Origin: Choricystis sp. odSpoLacu1
Taxonomy: Eukaryota > Chlorophyta > Trebouxiophyceae
Length of the DNA: 64,000 bases
Assembly (NCBI GenBank): GCA_958009055.1
Contig: OY253649.1
Span: 1,451,298-1,515,297, forward strand
Reading direction: 5' to 3'
A program made the translations under genes and the position numbers. Each line of letters opens with the position of its first letter. The first letter of the stretch is position 1. This document shows, in pieces, positions 42,030 through 51,233 of this stretch. The notes under the pieces are model-generated. The model ran no database searches, was not told where the DNA came from, and worked only from the letters and a program-made list of their open reading frames with translations.

Positions 42030-44161
42030 TCACACCACCCCCAGACCACTCAAAAACGCTTTCAAAAAGCCCAGCGTGCCCGCCGTGCCGTACGAGTTGC
42101 ACGTGGACGACGCGTAGCCGGGCGGACAGTCGACGTCGCGGTCGAAGGACCAGTAGTGGACGCCGGCGAGGCCGCGCGACCGGACGTAGGTGGACATGGT
42201 GGCGGCGTCGGCGATGGAGAAGACGTTTTCGGTGACGTCGTTGCCGCCAATCATGGGGGTGAGTTCGATGCGCGAGTACGGGACTTTGTAGTAGGCGGCC
42301 AGCGAATCAGCTGCCGCCGCTGCCGACGCGCCCATGTCGCACTTGCCGGTGGTTTTGTTGACGACGCAGACGTAAGGCCCGGCCGCGCCGTAGTCCATGA
42401 CCATCAGGTTGATGATGGCGGTGGAGGAGAAGCCGGTGGCGGCGATCTCTTTCATCACGGCATCCCCCTGCGAGTTCAGGTTGGACGCGGTCGTGTTGGA
42501 GCCCAGCGTGGCCAGCGTGAAGGAGAAGCGGAGGTTGGGGTATTGGGCGGCCGCGGCTTTGGCGCCGGCTACGAGGTTGGCGATGTCGGTGGTGGTCTGA
42601 GGGGGGGGGAAGGGTGTGGATGTGTGCGAGCGAGTGACTGCGACTGCTCCCAGCCCCTCCAACACACACACACTCTCTCACCTGGCCGGCTTCGATATCG
42701 AAATCAATGCCAATCATTTGGGGGGTGTAGTAGTACTGTGGGAGAGGAAGGTAGGAAGGAGAGGAAGGCGTGAGTGGGGAGGTGATGATGAAACACGCGC
42801 GCTGTCCATCGTCGACGCCCCTTCTCACCTGCACAAACGCCACAAACGACGCCGGCGACGCGCATGTGAACGCGCCGGCCGCACCCCCCGTCGACACAAT
42901 ATATTTAATGCCGGCGGCCGCCAGCGGCAGCACGGTGCCAGTTTTAAAGGCACCACGCGCGATGCCGGCCCAGTTTTCAGAGCCGCAGGCGCCCGTGGCA
43001 AATGCCAGAGTGACGGCGCGCGAGGACGCGGGCATGTTGGCCGTCAGAACGGTGGAAAGAGGAGTGAGCGTGCCCGTCACTTTCGTGGAGGCATTATAAT
43101 TGTTCCAGTTCGTGTTGATGCCGACGTCTTTGTAGGGGGAGAGGACGAAAGTGGTCGGCGGAGGAGGGGAAGGAGGCGTGGTCGTTGGCGACGGAGCCGG
43201 CGTGGTGGTTGGCGACGGAGCCGGCGTGGTGGTTGGCGACGGTGCCGGCGTGGTCGTGGGCGATGGCGCCGGCGTGGGAGCCGGGGTGGACGTGGGCGAC
43301 GGGGCGGGGGTCGGGCTGGATCCACAGGCGACGTTGGCTGCCCAGTCGCAGTACTTGAGCGCTGGCGCAAACAGTGTGCCAGGCGGGCACGCCGTCACCG
43401 CACCACCCCCCGCACCGCCACAGTTAATAAAAGACGCGCACGTCTTGTCCCACGGGTTGGCGGTGGGGCCCGACGTGGAGCCGCAGTAGGCGGTGATGCA
43501 GGGGGGAGTGGGGGACGTGCAGTTGGAGGGAGGAGGAGTGGTGGTTGGGGGCGGCGGCGGCGGCGGCTGCGTCGTGGGCGGCGGTGGAGGCGCGGTCGTG
43601 GGCGGCGGCGGCGGCGGTGGTGCCGTCGTGGGGGGCGGCGGTGGAGGCGGCGCAGTGGTAGGAGGCGGCGGCGGCGGTGGGGAGGGCGCCGGCGTCGGGC
43701 TGTGGAGGGTGTAGAAATGCGTCAACCCCCCCCTTTTTTTGGCCGTACACGCCATTCAAGCCTCCCAAACACCTCCTCACCTGGACGGGCACTTGTAGTT
43801 GTAGGACCAGTCGCAATACTTGGGGGTCGGATTAAAAACCAACCCCGAGGGACACGCCTGCAGCGCCCCCGCCGCTCCACCATTATAACACTGGATGTAG
43901 GACGCGCACGCGGCGTCCCACGGGTTGGCGTACAGAGAGTCGGGCTTGCCAGAGCAGAAGGAGGTGATGCAGGCGGGGGTGGCGGAGGTGCAGGGAGAGG
44001 TTGTGGCCTCGACAGACGCGTCGGCGGCCCAGGCGACGGACGCCAACGCGGCCAGGAGGATTGCCACGGCTTTGGGGGGGAGAGGTGGTGGGGTGTTGTG
44101 AGAGGGGAGTCAGGGTTGGTGACAAACCGGGGCGTGCGGTTGGGGCATGAAGCGGCAGCAT
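42030..44161 (-). CDS. GH18 chitinase with two peritrophin-like chitin-binding domains
   Basis: Six exons: 44161-44128, 44069-43781, 43699-42829, 42735-42682, 42596-42030, with the fifth intron-flanked piece (42735-42682) encoding the catalytic strand; in total five coding exons, 604 residues. Layout: signal peptide (VAILLAALASVAWA), CBM14-like module 1 (six Cys, ending CDWSYNYKC), Pro/Thr linker, CBM14-like module 2 (CITAYC, NPWDKTCASFINC, YCDWAANVAC), a second Pro/Thr/Ser linker, then a GH18 barrel. The barrel has the catalytic motif IGIDFDIEAG (DxxDxDxE variant, Glu proton donor), MVMDYG and HYWSFDRDV. It should hydrolyse chitin outside the cell, in wall remodelling, chitin fibril turnover or feeding. 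The first exon (MLPLHAPTARP) is short and rests on phase and acceptor fit. Confidence 0.83.
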
Positions 44162-44929
44162 GCGAGCGACACATCACGTCGCCAGAAGCGGCCAGCCAAC
44201 AATGTCAGCGTGTCAGTACGGGCTCCCCGTCATTGAAACGGGTGGCGTGGGGAGGGAAGCGGGTGCGGGCGGGAGCGAGGGGGGGCGCATCTTGCGATAT
44301 GGTATTGCGTTGCATTTGGGCGCGCGCCTCTCTCTCGCCGCCTCGCCACCTCGCACCTGGCACGCGCGTCATGGCGAGCGTGGGCGCGGGTGGGGAGTGT
44401 GGGGGAGGGAGCGTGATTTTTCTCAAGCGCAACGTTTTTTTTGTGCGAGAGTGGGAGTGTGGCGTCGCGGCGCTCTCCCGCCACAACACAACACGGCCCC
44501 CCAGACAGCCACCTCTCGCGCTCTCTCGTGACGTGCACTGCCGCGCTGCCGACGCTAAGTGTGTAGAAGGGAGCCTTTTTGTTCATAGTCACACTGGTAC
44601 AACGGGGCGGGAAGGAGGGTAGGGCGGGAAAAGGGAGCGGGTCAACGAGGGTGGGCATTGTGACGCTTGCGTGTCAAAGGTCAAGACTTTTGCTTCAAAG
44701 TCGCCAAACCAGCAAAGCTGGCAACGGGTGGCATCACCCTAAAGGGTGGGCAACCAGTTGTCTTTTTTGAAGGTTGATGTGTGGATTATAGGGCGACAGC
44801 ATGCGTCAGCGTGAAAACATGAGCGATGTTTGTGTCGACTTTAGGATACGAATATAAAAACGCGGTCGGAAGAAAGAGGAAAAAAAAAAACGTCGAAAAT
44901 GGGGGACAAAAATGTACAAACCGCGGGCC
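44162..44929. other. Intergenic spacer (768 bp)
   Basis: Between the 5' end of the chitinase gene and the 3' end of the next minus-strand gene. It probably contains the chitinase promoter in its left half. The right half (44640-44900) drops in GC and has A-rich runs. I see no coding-like frame and no convincing RNA gene. Confidence 0.5.
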
Positions 44930-46011
44930 TCACTCGTCATCGTCATCGGTCATAGACCCGCCGCGCCGCGCGTTGGCGATGCGCCGCGCTGACGCCACGT
45001 TGGTCACACATCGGCGCAGGCGTTGGTACTCGCCTGGCGACATGAGGACGAGGCCGCCATCGTCGTTTTGCACGAGCAAGTGTTCTGTGCGGCGCACACG
45101 GCCTCGGCGGCGGGGCGTCAGCAGCGGGCATAGAGGGCGCGCCCTCGTGAGATGTTCTGGGACCAGAGCTAAAATGAGCACCGCTTGGCTTCTGCCGCCG
45201 ACGGGAGGTGGGAGCAGTTGGTTGGCAAAGGGGCGCAGCAGGGGAGGCAGCAGGTCGATGTCGAAGCGGGGTGCGTCGTCGGCACGCGGCGCGGAGGCGG
45301 GGCGCGGCCTGCACCCGACCTCCGTGCCAGCACACTGGCCGCAGGGGGCGTGTCGGGCGGGATCGCCCCGCTGCAGTCGCTGCCAGTTGAGTGGACGGGC
45401 GACTCGCGGTTGAGGGGAGCGAGTTGGCGGATGGAAATGGAAGGCGGTGGCGGTGGCGGTGGCGGTGGGGGCGGCGGCAGTGCTTGCTCCGCCGTCGGCA
45501 ACACAACAACCGGGCCGGCATCGTCGCTGTCATAAGGAAAGTCAAGCCAGTCCATGTCTTCCAGGAGAGAGTCGTTAAAGCCGGGGGGCGGCGTGGGCGC
45601 GACCAGTGGCAGTGGGGGAGGCGACGCGACGTGCCCAGCCGCAACGGCCGCTTCGAAGTTGGCCGTGCTTGGGGAGGGCGGCAAGGGAGGCTCCGCCCCA
45701 GCAAAAACCACCTCTGGCGCACCTTTGGTAATGTTTGAAGTGCAAAGCGGCAGGTCGGGAGGGCGGTGAGTCCCGGTTCGGGGGGCGACCGGGGTGCACG
45801 CGTCTGAATTTGGCTGGAGGGGCGACGTCGCCCCCCCGGCAACGACGGCCACACAGTCGGCTTTCAACGCTGCCGCAAAAGCCACCAGATCGCTGAGACG
45901 AATGCATACATTCAACTCCCCGCTTTGGGGTATGGTAGTCGTGGCAGCAGATGCCACAAGGCCGGGCGCGGGGCCCACTGACGGGTGATGGCTAAAAATG
46001 GGGGGCGGCAT
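44930..46011 (-). CDS. Unknown acidic/basic two-part protein, copy 1 (one frameshift)
   Basis: Read from ATG 46011. The first part has a Pro-rich region with an acidic motif LLEDMDWLDFPYDSDDAGP and a poly-Pro run. The conserved C-terminal part continues in another frame from ~45330 to TGA 44930: FDIDLLPPLLRPFANQLLPP, then AVLILALVPEHL, a basic stretch RRRGRVRRTEHLLVQNDDGG, LVLMSPGEYQRLRR and an acidic end (TDDDDE). The junction needs one frame change near 45320-45345. Copy 2 at 50584-51147 shares the acidic motif and the whole C-terminal block, so the frame choice is supported by homology. No known domain is recognised. Acidic segment plus basic block suggests a nuclear or regulatory protein (inference). 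Confidence 0.5.
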
Positions 46012-46314
46012 TTTCGGTGGCGGTTGGCGCGAGGTTTTGCCGTTTCCGCCAGAGCGGGTGTCGGGAGCAATGTGCGCGAGTGTCAGGGGGGGTGAGCAGG
46101 AAGGTGCGGGGTTGAGCAGGGGCGCGCGGGCACGATAAGGGGAGAGAGAATGGGGGTGTGAGGTGGTACCGACGCCGCAAAGATTTTTTGGTTGCGGAGC
46201 TGATTTTGGGGGTTTGCCTCCTGTCCCGCCTGCTGGCCGACATGACGCAGTGTATCAAATCTGGCACAACTTTGGCAACGCACACCATGGTTTTACACGC
46301 CTGTCACGCCCCCC
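46012..46314. other. Intergenic spacer (303 bp)
   Basis: Upstream of unknown-family copy 1 and downstream of the PLAC8-like gene. I see nothing identifiable in it. Confidence 0.4.
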
Positions 46315-46953
46315 TCACACCTTGTCCATGACCTGCACAGCCGGTGCCGCTGCCGCCGCCGCCGAGCCCCACACGCCCCTGCTCTCAGCTCCAACCACGC
46401 CCTCGTTCACGGGAAGGTAGCGCAGAGTGCGTGCTTCCTGACACGCCGTGCACCAGCAGCAAAACACCCAGCGCAACCAGTCGCCGCAACATGATCCAGG
46501 CAATCCCAGCTTGCGCCGCATTTGGGTGCGGCGGTAGGCAGCCAGCGTGAGGCCCGCCAAAGCGCAGCCAAGCACGATGCCAGCCATGCAAACGTTGTAA
46601 ATGTTGACGCGATCCAGTATGGGCGCAACATCTGCCAAGTTTTGACTCGCGTCTTGGTAGGGGTTGGCCAGGTGCTGTGCGACGGCAACGTTGCCAATCA
46701 CGCTGCCAGCATAGAACACGTACAGGGGCACAGAAATCATCAACGCAAGCAAAAACGACCACAACACTGCCGCGCGGGGTCCGCCTCCACGCCAGCGGCG
46801 CTGGGCCACGCCCCACACACAGGGCAGGCACCCCTGCAGCACGGCGCTGCAGGCCAGCAAGTCGTACTCGCTGCACTCGCCACAGCAGTTGCAAAGGCCG
46901 CCGCGCCAGGCGCGGAGAGGGGTGGGGGAGGCTGAAGGTTGGGGAGGTTTCAT
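46315..46953 (-). CDS. PLAC8-family Cys-rich membrane protein
   Basis: Single exon, 212 residues, TGA stop. It has the PLAC8 pattern: WRGGLCNCCGECSEYDLLAC, then CLPCVWGVAQ near the N-terminus, and the distal GLPGSCCGDWLRWVFCCWC followed by CQEARTL (the Q-x-x-R/E-E element). Two hydrophobic stretches between them (AVLWSFLLALMISVPLYVF and VCMAGIVLGCALAGLTLAA) are TM helices. PLAC8/FCR/PCR proteins sit in membranes and affect cell size, Ca or metal handling in plants and fungi. The specific role here is not assigned. It is divergent from a paralogue at 47161. Confidence 0.8.
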   Translation of the reverse strand: MKPPQPSASPTPLRAWRGGLCNCCGECSEYDLLACSAVLQGCLPCVWGVAQRRWRGGGPRAAVLWSFLLALMISVPLYVFYAGSVIGNVAVAQHLANPYQDASQNLADVAPILDRVNIYNVCMAGIVLGCALAGLTLAAYRRTQMRRKLGLPGSCCGDWLRWVFCCWCTACQEARTLRYLPVNEGVVGAESRGVWGSAAAAAAPAVQVMDKV

Positions 46954-47160
46954 GTCAAAAATGTTTTGGAGAGGTGTGGGAGAGAGAGAGACACTAGACA
47001 AAACAAAAACGGGCGACGTCGCAGAGACGACGATGATTTCGCAACCGATTGGTCTCCAAAGAACAAAGAAACAAGGGGGCCTGTGCCTGCCGCGCGCCCC
47101 CCTACATCCATCCATAACTTTCAACCAGCTCGACCTCATCCCCACACACTTGCGCCCGCC
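46954..47160. promoter_or_regulatory. Divergent promoter between PLAC8-like paralogues
   Basis: 207 bp between opposing ATGs. The two genes encode related proteins, so the region could co-regulate them. No named element is seen. Confidence 0.35.
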
Positions 47161-47733
47161 ATGGACCCCGCGCGTGCGCCGCCAACCGCAACCACACCCC
47201 CACCACCCCTAACCGCGGCCTGGCGGGGCGACCTGTTCGACACCGCCGGCGTGGATGGCGACCCTCGCGATGCAGCCTACTTCAACCGTGTCATGCGGGG
47301 CGGCACCGCGTGCCTGTGGGGCGAGACGCAGGCCGCCGTGTTTGGCGGGTCGCCGCGCGCGTGGTCGCTGCAGTTGCTCGTGCCGATGGTCACGCTGATG
47401 ACTGTGTCGCTGGCGGGTGGGGTTGCTGTCGGCATTCTGTATTCGTCACCAGGTGTGCAATCGGTATCGCTGGCGGCACTGTTGGTGATGGTGGTGGTGG
47501 TCGTCGGCGCGACCACGTGGCTCATTTGGCTGGGAGCGTCGCAGAGGCACAAGCTGCGCATGAAGTATGGCATTCCGGGCACCGTGTGCGACGACTGCAC
47601 TGCATGGTCGTGGTGGGGAGCGTGTGCTGCGGCGCAGAAAGCGAGGACGGTGCGTGTGTTGGAGGAAGGGGGGGTGGGGGGGGTTGCAGGCCACGGTGTT
47701 GGCAGAAACCAGGTGGTTGGATCCAAGGTGTAA
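47161..47733 (+). CDS. Divergent PLAC8-like membrane protein
   Basis: Single exon, 190 residues, TAA stop. It aligns with the neighbouring PLAC8 protein in layout: WRGDLFDTAGVDGDPRDAAY and ACLWGETQ, two hydrophobic helices (LLVPMVTLMTVSLAGGVAV and LAALLVMVVVVVGATTWLI), then HKLRMKYGIPGTVCDDCTAW and GACAAAQKARTVR. Most of the N-terminal Cys of the family are lost here (the CNCC and LLAC positions are replaced), while the C-terminal CDDC is kept. It may therefore have lost metal or disulfide function. Head-to-head inverted duplication inferred. Confidence 0.65.
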   Translation: MDPARAPPTATTPPPPLTAAWRGDLFDTAGVDGDPRDAAYFNRVMRGGTACLWGETQAAVFGGSPRAWSLQLLVPMVTLMTVSLAGGVAVGILYSSPGVQSVSLAALLVMVVVVVGATTWLIWLGASQRHKLRMKYGIPGTVCDDCTAWSWWGACAAAQKARTVRVLEEGGVGGVAGHGVGRNQVVGSKV

Positions 47734-47745
47734 GGATCCAAGGTG

Positions 47746-47769
47746 TAAGAGAGAGAGAGAGATAGATAG

Positions 47770-47810
<41 letters not shown>

Positions 47811-47836
47811 TAGATAGATAGAGAGAGAGAGAGAGG
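47746..47836. repeat. (GA)n/(GATA)n microsatellite
   Basis: GA-rich and GATA-tetranucleotide array starting ~13 bp after the PLAC8-like stop. Just before it, the segment GGATCCAAGGTGTAAG is directly duplicated across the stop codon. Confidence 0.95.
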
Positions 47837-47899
47837 GCACAGAGACGGCAGGGGGACGGGGGCCTGTTTTTGTCACAACGGGCCAACTTTTGGCTTGCA

Positions 47900-48334
47900 T
47901 TACATTTCACACGTACAGTGAAACAGGTTCAGCATGTTCCACACGCAGCCGCCACCTGCTTTGTCTTTGCACCACAGACCCGCCCTGCAACCACCCCCCG
48001 CAAACACGCCGCAGCCAGCGCTAACGCCGTTTGGGCCGGTGGCTGGGTTGACGCCCCCATATTTGCACTCAGCTTTGACCAGGCTTGTGATTACGGGCAT
48101 TTGACCGTCGCGACATTGCATTTTCCCACCCGAAAAGTGTGTTTCACACCAGCAAAATCTGCCGTCGTAGCGAACTTGGCAGACACCGTAAGCTGGGTTT
48201 CCAGAAACGCAGACGAAATCGTTGCCGTTTGGGTATAAAACAGCGCCGGCGCACGGATCGCCGGTAAGGTGCCGTGCAGAAACAGCGCCGGCAATCAAGA
48301 ACAAGGCATAGGTAACGACAAAAGTTGTACGCAT
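47900..48334 (-). CDS. Small secreted Cys-rich protein
   Basis: Single exon, 144 residues. Signal peptide MRTTFVVTYALFLIAGAVSA, then mature RHLTGDPCAGAVLYPNGNDF. About 12 Cys follow (YGVCQVRYDGRFCWCETHF, MQCRDGQMP, CGVFAGGGCRAGLWC, FHCTCEM). No family recognised. Lower GC than the housekeeping genes. Residues directly after the predicted cleavage site (SARHL) are shared with the divergent neighbour at 48674. Likely extracellular or surface protein. Confidence 0.65.
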   Translation of the reverse strand: MRTTFVVTYALFLIAGAVSARHLTGDPCAGAVLYPNGNDFVCVSGNPAYGVCQVRYDGRFCWCETHFSGGKMQCRDGQMPVITSLVKAECKYGGVNPATGPNGVSAGCGVFAGGGCRAGLWCKDKAGGGCVWNMLNLFHCTCEM

Positions 48335-48673
48335 GAAGGCAAAGAAGGGCAGAGTTTCTTGCCAAAGAAAAAAGAAATACTGGAGTGGTCGAAAGTGGCC
48401 GTCAAGTAAAACCCAAAGAAGGCGTCATGTTGGCTTCACAATTGACAGCACCACCGAAGAACAACAACAACATCTCCCAGCCTTGAACATGACTCAGTAA
48501 ACTAACAAAGTGTCGATGGCAATGGCAAAAACAGCGGCCAAATGGGTCGCTTTTTGCGACCAACTTTTTTTTTTTTTTTTTTTTTCACACACCTTTTTTT
48601 TGTTTTCCAAAAAGTATCCCACACCAAACCCGTCTCTCGTTTTCATTTGCTTGCATACTGCGCCTTTCACCTC
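48335..48673. promoter_or_regulatory. Divergent intergenic region between two secreted-protein genes
   Basis: 339 bp, markedly AT-richer than the first 42 kb, with an 18-20 T run at ~48566-48585. Shared control is inferred from geometry. Confidence 0.35.
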
Positions 48674-50185
48674 ATGCGTGCGACAAAGTCTGTTGCAGTG
48701 CTGCTGTTGTGTGCGTTAGCGATGGCGTCTGCCCGTCACCTGAATGACTTTTTAAGTGACGGCGCAACTTCCTTTCAAAACAATGTCGCCAAACCCTTTC
48801 AGGAAAAAATAGTCCAACCCGTGCAACAAAAGATAGTCCAACCCGTCCAGCAAAACGTCGTCAAACCCATTAACAATGCATATGATAAGAACATCGGGGA
48901 TCCGGCCAAAAAAATCATTAACGGTAACAGCGGCACGACATTCTCTGGAGGCACTTCAATAAAAGCACCTGACGGAAAAGCGGTTGAACAAAAGTACAAT
49001 GAAGGCACGCGATCTGGAGAAAAATCATGGAACCAAGCTAAAACAGGCGCAACGCAAACGGTTTCCGACATGGGGAATGCTGAAAAACTGAAACAACAAG
49101 CACAGTCCTCGGCGGCTGGCCAGCTCGGAGAGAGCCTTAAGAACAAAGTCAACGACGTGGGCGATCATAATCCCGCTGTCCAGAAAATGATTAACACCGC
49201 CGACCAAACATACCAAAAAGGACAAACTGAGTTTGACAAATTCAAAAACTGTCAAGGCACAGCCTCGTGTACTGGGGTCTTGATCGAAGGAGCAAAGGCG
49301 ATGAACGCTCCAGTAGCCAACGCTGTAGTCGAGAACGTGTGCTCTGACCCACTTGCATCGTTTCTGGAGGGCGGTTGGCAACAGGGTGGCGTTGGCTCAA
49401 AAATTTGGGCCGGTCAAGGTGTCGCCAATATCGTGTTAGCCGTGTTTCCTGGAACGCAGGCTGCCGCCTTGCAAATGGTGTTGGACGAAATCAGAAAACA
49501 GGGCTCCCAACTGATGAACACATTTTCGGAGATGGCGGCTAAAATTCCAGGGCAAATGTTCAACTTGGAGTCGGAAATCAGCGAAATGTTGACTGCCTTG
49601 CTGCAAGGGAAGAGTCCCCCGACTCCAAAAATGCCCGGCCTTGACCTCAAAATGGCGGTTTTGCAGTCGAAGTGCGGCACCAACACACTGAAAATTGGCA
49701 CGAATCAACCCATGGACTCTGAAGGCAACAGGGGGGACGCGAGTCCAGGTCGATGTCGCATATGGTGTGTGAACCGGGGTGTCGAGTGGCACAAACGTGG
49801 TCGTATACTGCGCAGCTACGTCAGAGTTGGTCTTGGTAAGGTGGCGGCGCGAGTTGGCGTCGCCTGTATGGGTGTGCGGGGGGAAAGAGGAGGGGTGGTC
49901 AGGCATAAAAAGGCGACGAGGGCGACACCCTTTGTCTCACCAACGACGCAAGCTCACCCGACGCCACCCAACAAGCAATTAATATATAGAGATAACGTTG
50001 CATTGTGTGTGAGGAGGCGGGCAGAGGGATCGAGGCGAACAAAAATAGATAGCACGAGTGTGCGGACACATTGGGATGCGCACCAAAAAACGCCGCCAAA
50101 TGACGAGTCGAGGCCTTTTTTTGCAGTGTTGGCCCCTTTTGCAAAAGCCCCATTTTTCGTGCATTCATTCACCGCACTGGACTGA
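48674..50185 (+). CDS. Secreted repeat-containing protein, lineage-specific
   Basis: Open frame of 503 residues from ATG 48674. Signal peptide MRATKSVAVLLLCALAMASA is followed by RHLNDFLSDGATSFQNNVAK. Near residues 40-65 there are three imperfect repeats of EKIVQPVQQKIVQPVQQNVV. The body (to ~355) is Lys/Gln/Asn/Ala-rich and helical, with few Cys, and includes a hydrophobic segment KIWAGQGVANIVLAVFPGTQ. From ~49,730 onward base and residue usage changes abruptly (Arg/His-rich, GC-rich), so the true end, or an intron, probably lies there. No family recognised; extracellular or surface location inferred from the signal peptide. Confidence 0.55.
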   Translation: MRATKSVAVLLLCALAMASARHLNDFLSDGATSFQNNVAKPFQEKIVQPVQQKIVQPVQQNVVKPINNAYDKNIGDPAKKIINGNSGTTFSGGTSIKAPDGKAVEQKYNEGTRSGEKSWNQAKTGATQTVSDMGNAEKLKQQAQSSAAGQLGESLKNKVNDVGDHNPAVQKMINTADQTYQKGQTEFDKFKNCQGTASCTGVLIEGAKAMNAPVANAVVENVCSDPLASFLEGGWQQGGVGSKIWAGQGVANIVLAVFPGTQAAALQMVLDEIRKQGSQLMNTFSEMAAKIPGQMFNLESEISEMLTALLQGKSPPTPKMPGLDLKMAVLQSKCGTNTLKIGTNQPMDSEGNRGDASPGRCRIWCVNRGVEWHKRGRILRSYVRVGLGKVAARVGVACMGVRGERGGVVRHKKATRATPFVSPTTQAHPTPPNKQLIYRDNVALCVRRRAEGSRRTKIDSTSVRTHWDAHQKTPPNDESRPFFAVLAPFAKAPFFVHSFTALD

Positions 50186-50583
50186 CTGTATTTATACGCC
50201 ATCTAAACGTTCTCGCACAATGTGTTTTCGAGCATATTCTGCCTTGGTGGATTAGCTGGGGTCGCGCGCAGCGTGCGGTTTGACGATCCAAGCAAGAAAC
50301 GTCGCGATGTGGTTGTATTGCTTGATTATGAATGTTGCAGCCTATGCTGGGGCGGATCCTGGGCGCTCTAGAAGCGTTCGACTGCCAATGTGTTGAAGAA
50401 AACACGATTTGGTCGTTTTTTTTTTTCTACTGCGCGCCCGCGTGTCACGGCATCACACAAAAACATTGGACACTATTTTGGGGACCCGCGCAGGTCCAAA
50501 CTCCCCGTTTGAGTCCTGCCTCTGCGCCACTGTCGTGTGCGCCTCTCCCGCCGAGGTCGCCGGACGTTGCCGTTGCAGTGCCC
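50186..50583. other. Intergenic or 5' region of unknown-family copy 2
   Basis: 398 bp. The reading frame of the following gene is open back to 50332, so part of this could be coding or a first exon. GACCCGCGCAG at ~50483-50493 is a possible splice acceptor. Otherwise nothing is recognised. Confidence 0.35.
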
Positions 50584-51147
50584 ATGATGGAGGATATCGA
50601 CTTGTGGTCCATCCTGGACGGCGACAGCAGTGACGCCGACGGCAGCGATGAACATGCAACGCCAGAGACACCGCACGCTGGCAACACAACGCCAACTTTG
50701 CAAGCCGCCACGTTGGTGCGTGAGGGAAGTACGTCCAAAGTAGCCACCGAACCGCCATTTCCGTCCCCCGGCTCGTCGCCAACGTCGGCTCACAGCCTTG
50801 CAGTGACGGCATCAATTCTGGCACCCGGCGTCTCGCTGGACGACTTGCCACCCGTGCTGCGCGGCGTCGCCGACCACCTGCTGCCGCCGCCATGGGGAGG
50901 TCACCACTTGGCCGTGCCCATTGTTGCGCTGGTTCCCGATTACTTGATGCATGGTGGGTGCGCAGAGGCGGCAGCGTCTGAATCAAGGCACCGCGGCCGC
51001 CGCCGGCGGACGGGCTACATGCTGGTCCGGTGTGACGACGGCATGCTTGCCGTCGTGTCGTCGGCCGACTATCACTTGATGCGCCGCCGCAAAACAAACG
51101 CGGCATTCGTGGAGCGGCGGCGGCGGGGCAGTTTCAACGGTTGTTAA
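50584..51147 (+). CDS. Unknown acidic/basic two-part protein, copy 2
   Basis: 187 residues from ATG 50584 (the frame is open upstream), TAA stop. The acidic start MEDIDLWSILDGDSSDADGS corresponds to the acidic motif of copy 1 (44930-46011). The C-terminal block VSLDDLPPVLRGVADHLLPP, then LAVPIVALVPDYL, RHRGRRRRTGYMLVRCDDG, LAVVSSADYHLMRRR aligns with copy 1 without gaps over ~40 residues and then with one short gap. The pair defines a small family with an N-terminal acidic cluster, a variable Ser/Thr/Pro linker and a conserved hydrophobic-then-basic C-terminus. No known domain. Nuclear regulator is one guess. Confidence 0.6.
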   Translation: MMEDIDLWSILDGDSSDADGSDEHATPETPHAGNTTPTLQAATLVREGSTSKVATEPPFPSPGSSPTSAHSLAVTASILAPGVSLDDLPPVLRGVADHLLPPPWGGHHLAVPIVALVPDYLMHGGCAEAAASESRHRGRRRRTGYMLVRCDDGMLAVVSSADYHLMRRRKTNAAFVERRRRGSFNGC

Positions 51148-51233
51148 ATGGGTTTCACGTGGCGGCGGCGGAACGCCGCCGCAATGGGCGCCGGCCAGCA
51201 AATAGACAGAGCATCCTGGTGACGCCCGAAATA

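Noticed and set aside
44640..44790. Possible tRNA or small RNA in the lower-GC spacer
   Set aside because: No cloverleaf with matching acceptor arm and T-loop could be drawn by eye.
45325..45340. 11-nt GT-AG segment whose removal would fix the frame in unknown-family copy 1
   Set aside because: Too short for any spliceosomal intron known to me; frame restoration by a random 11-nt removal is not rare.
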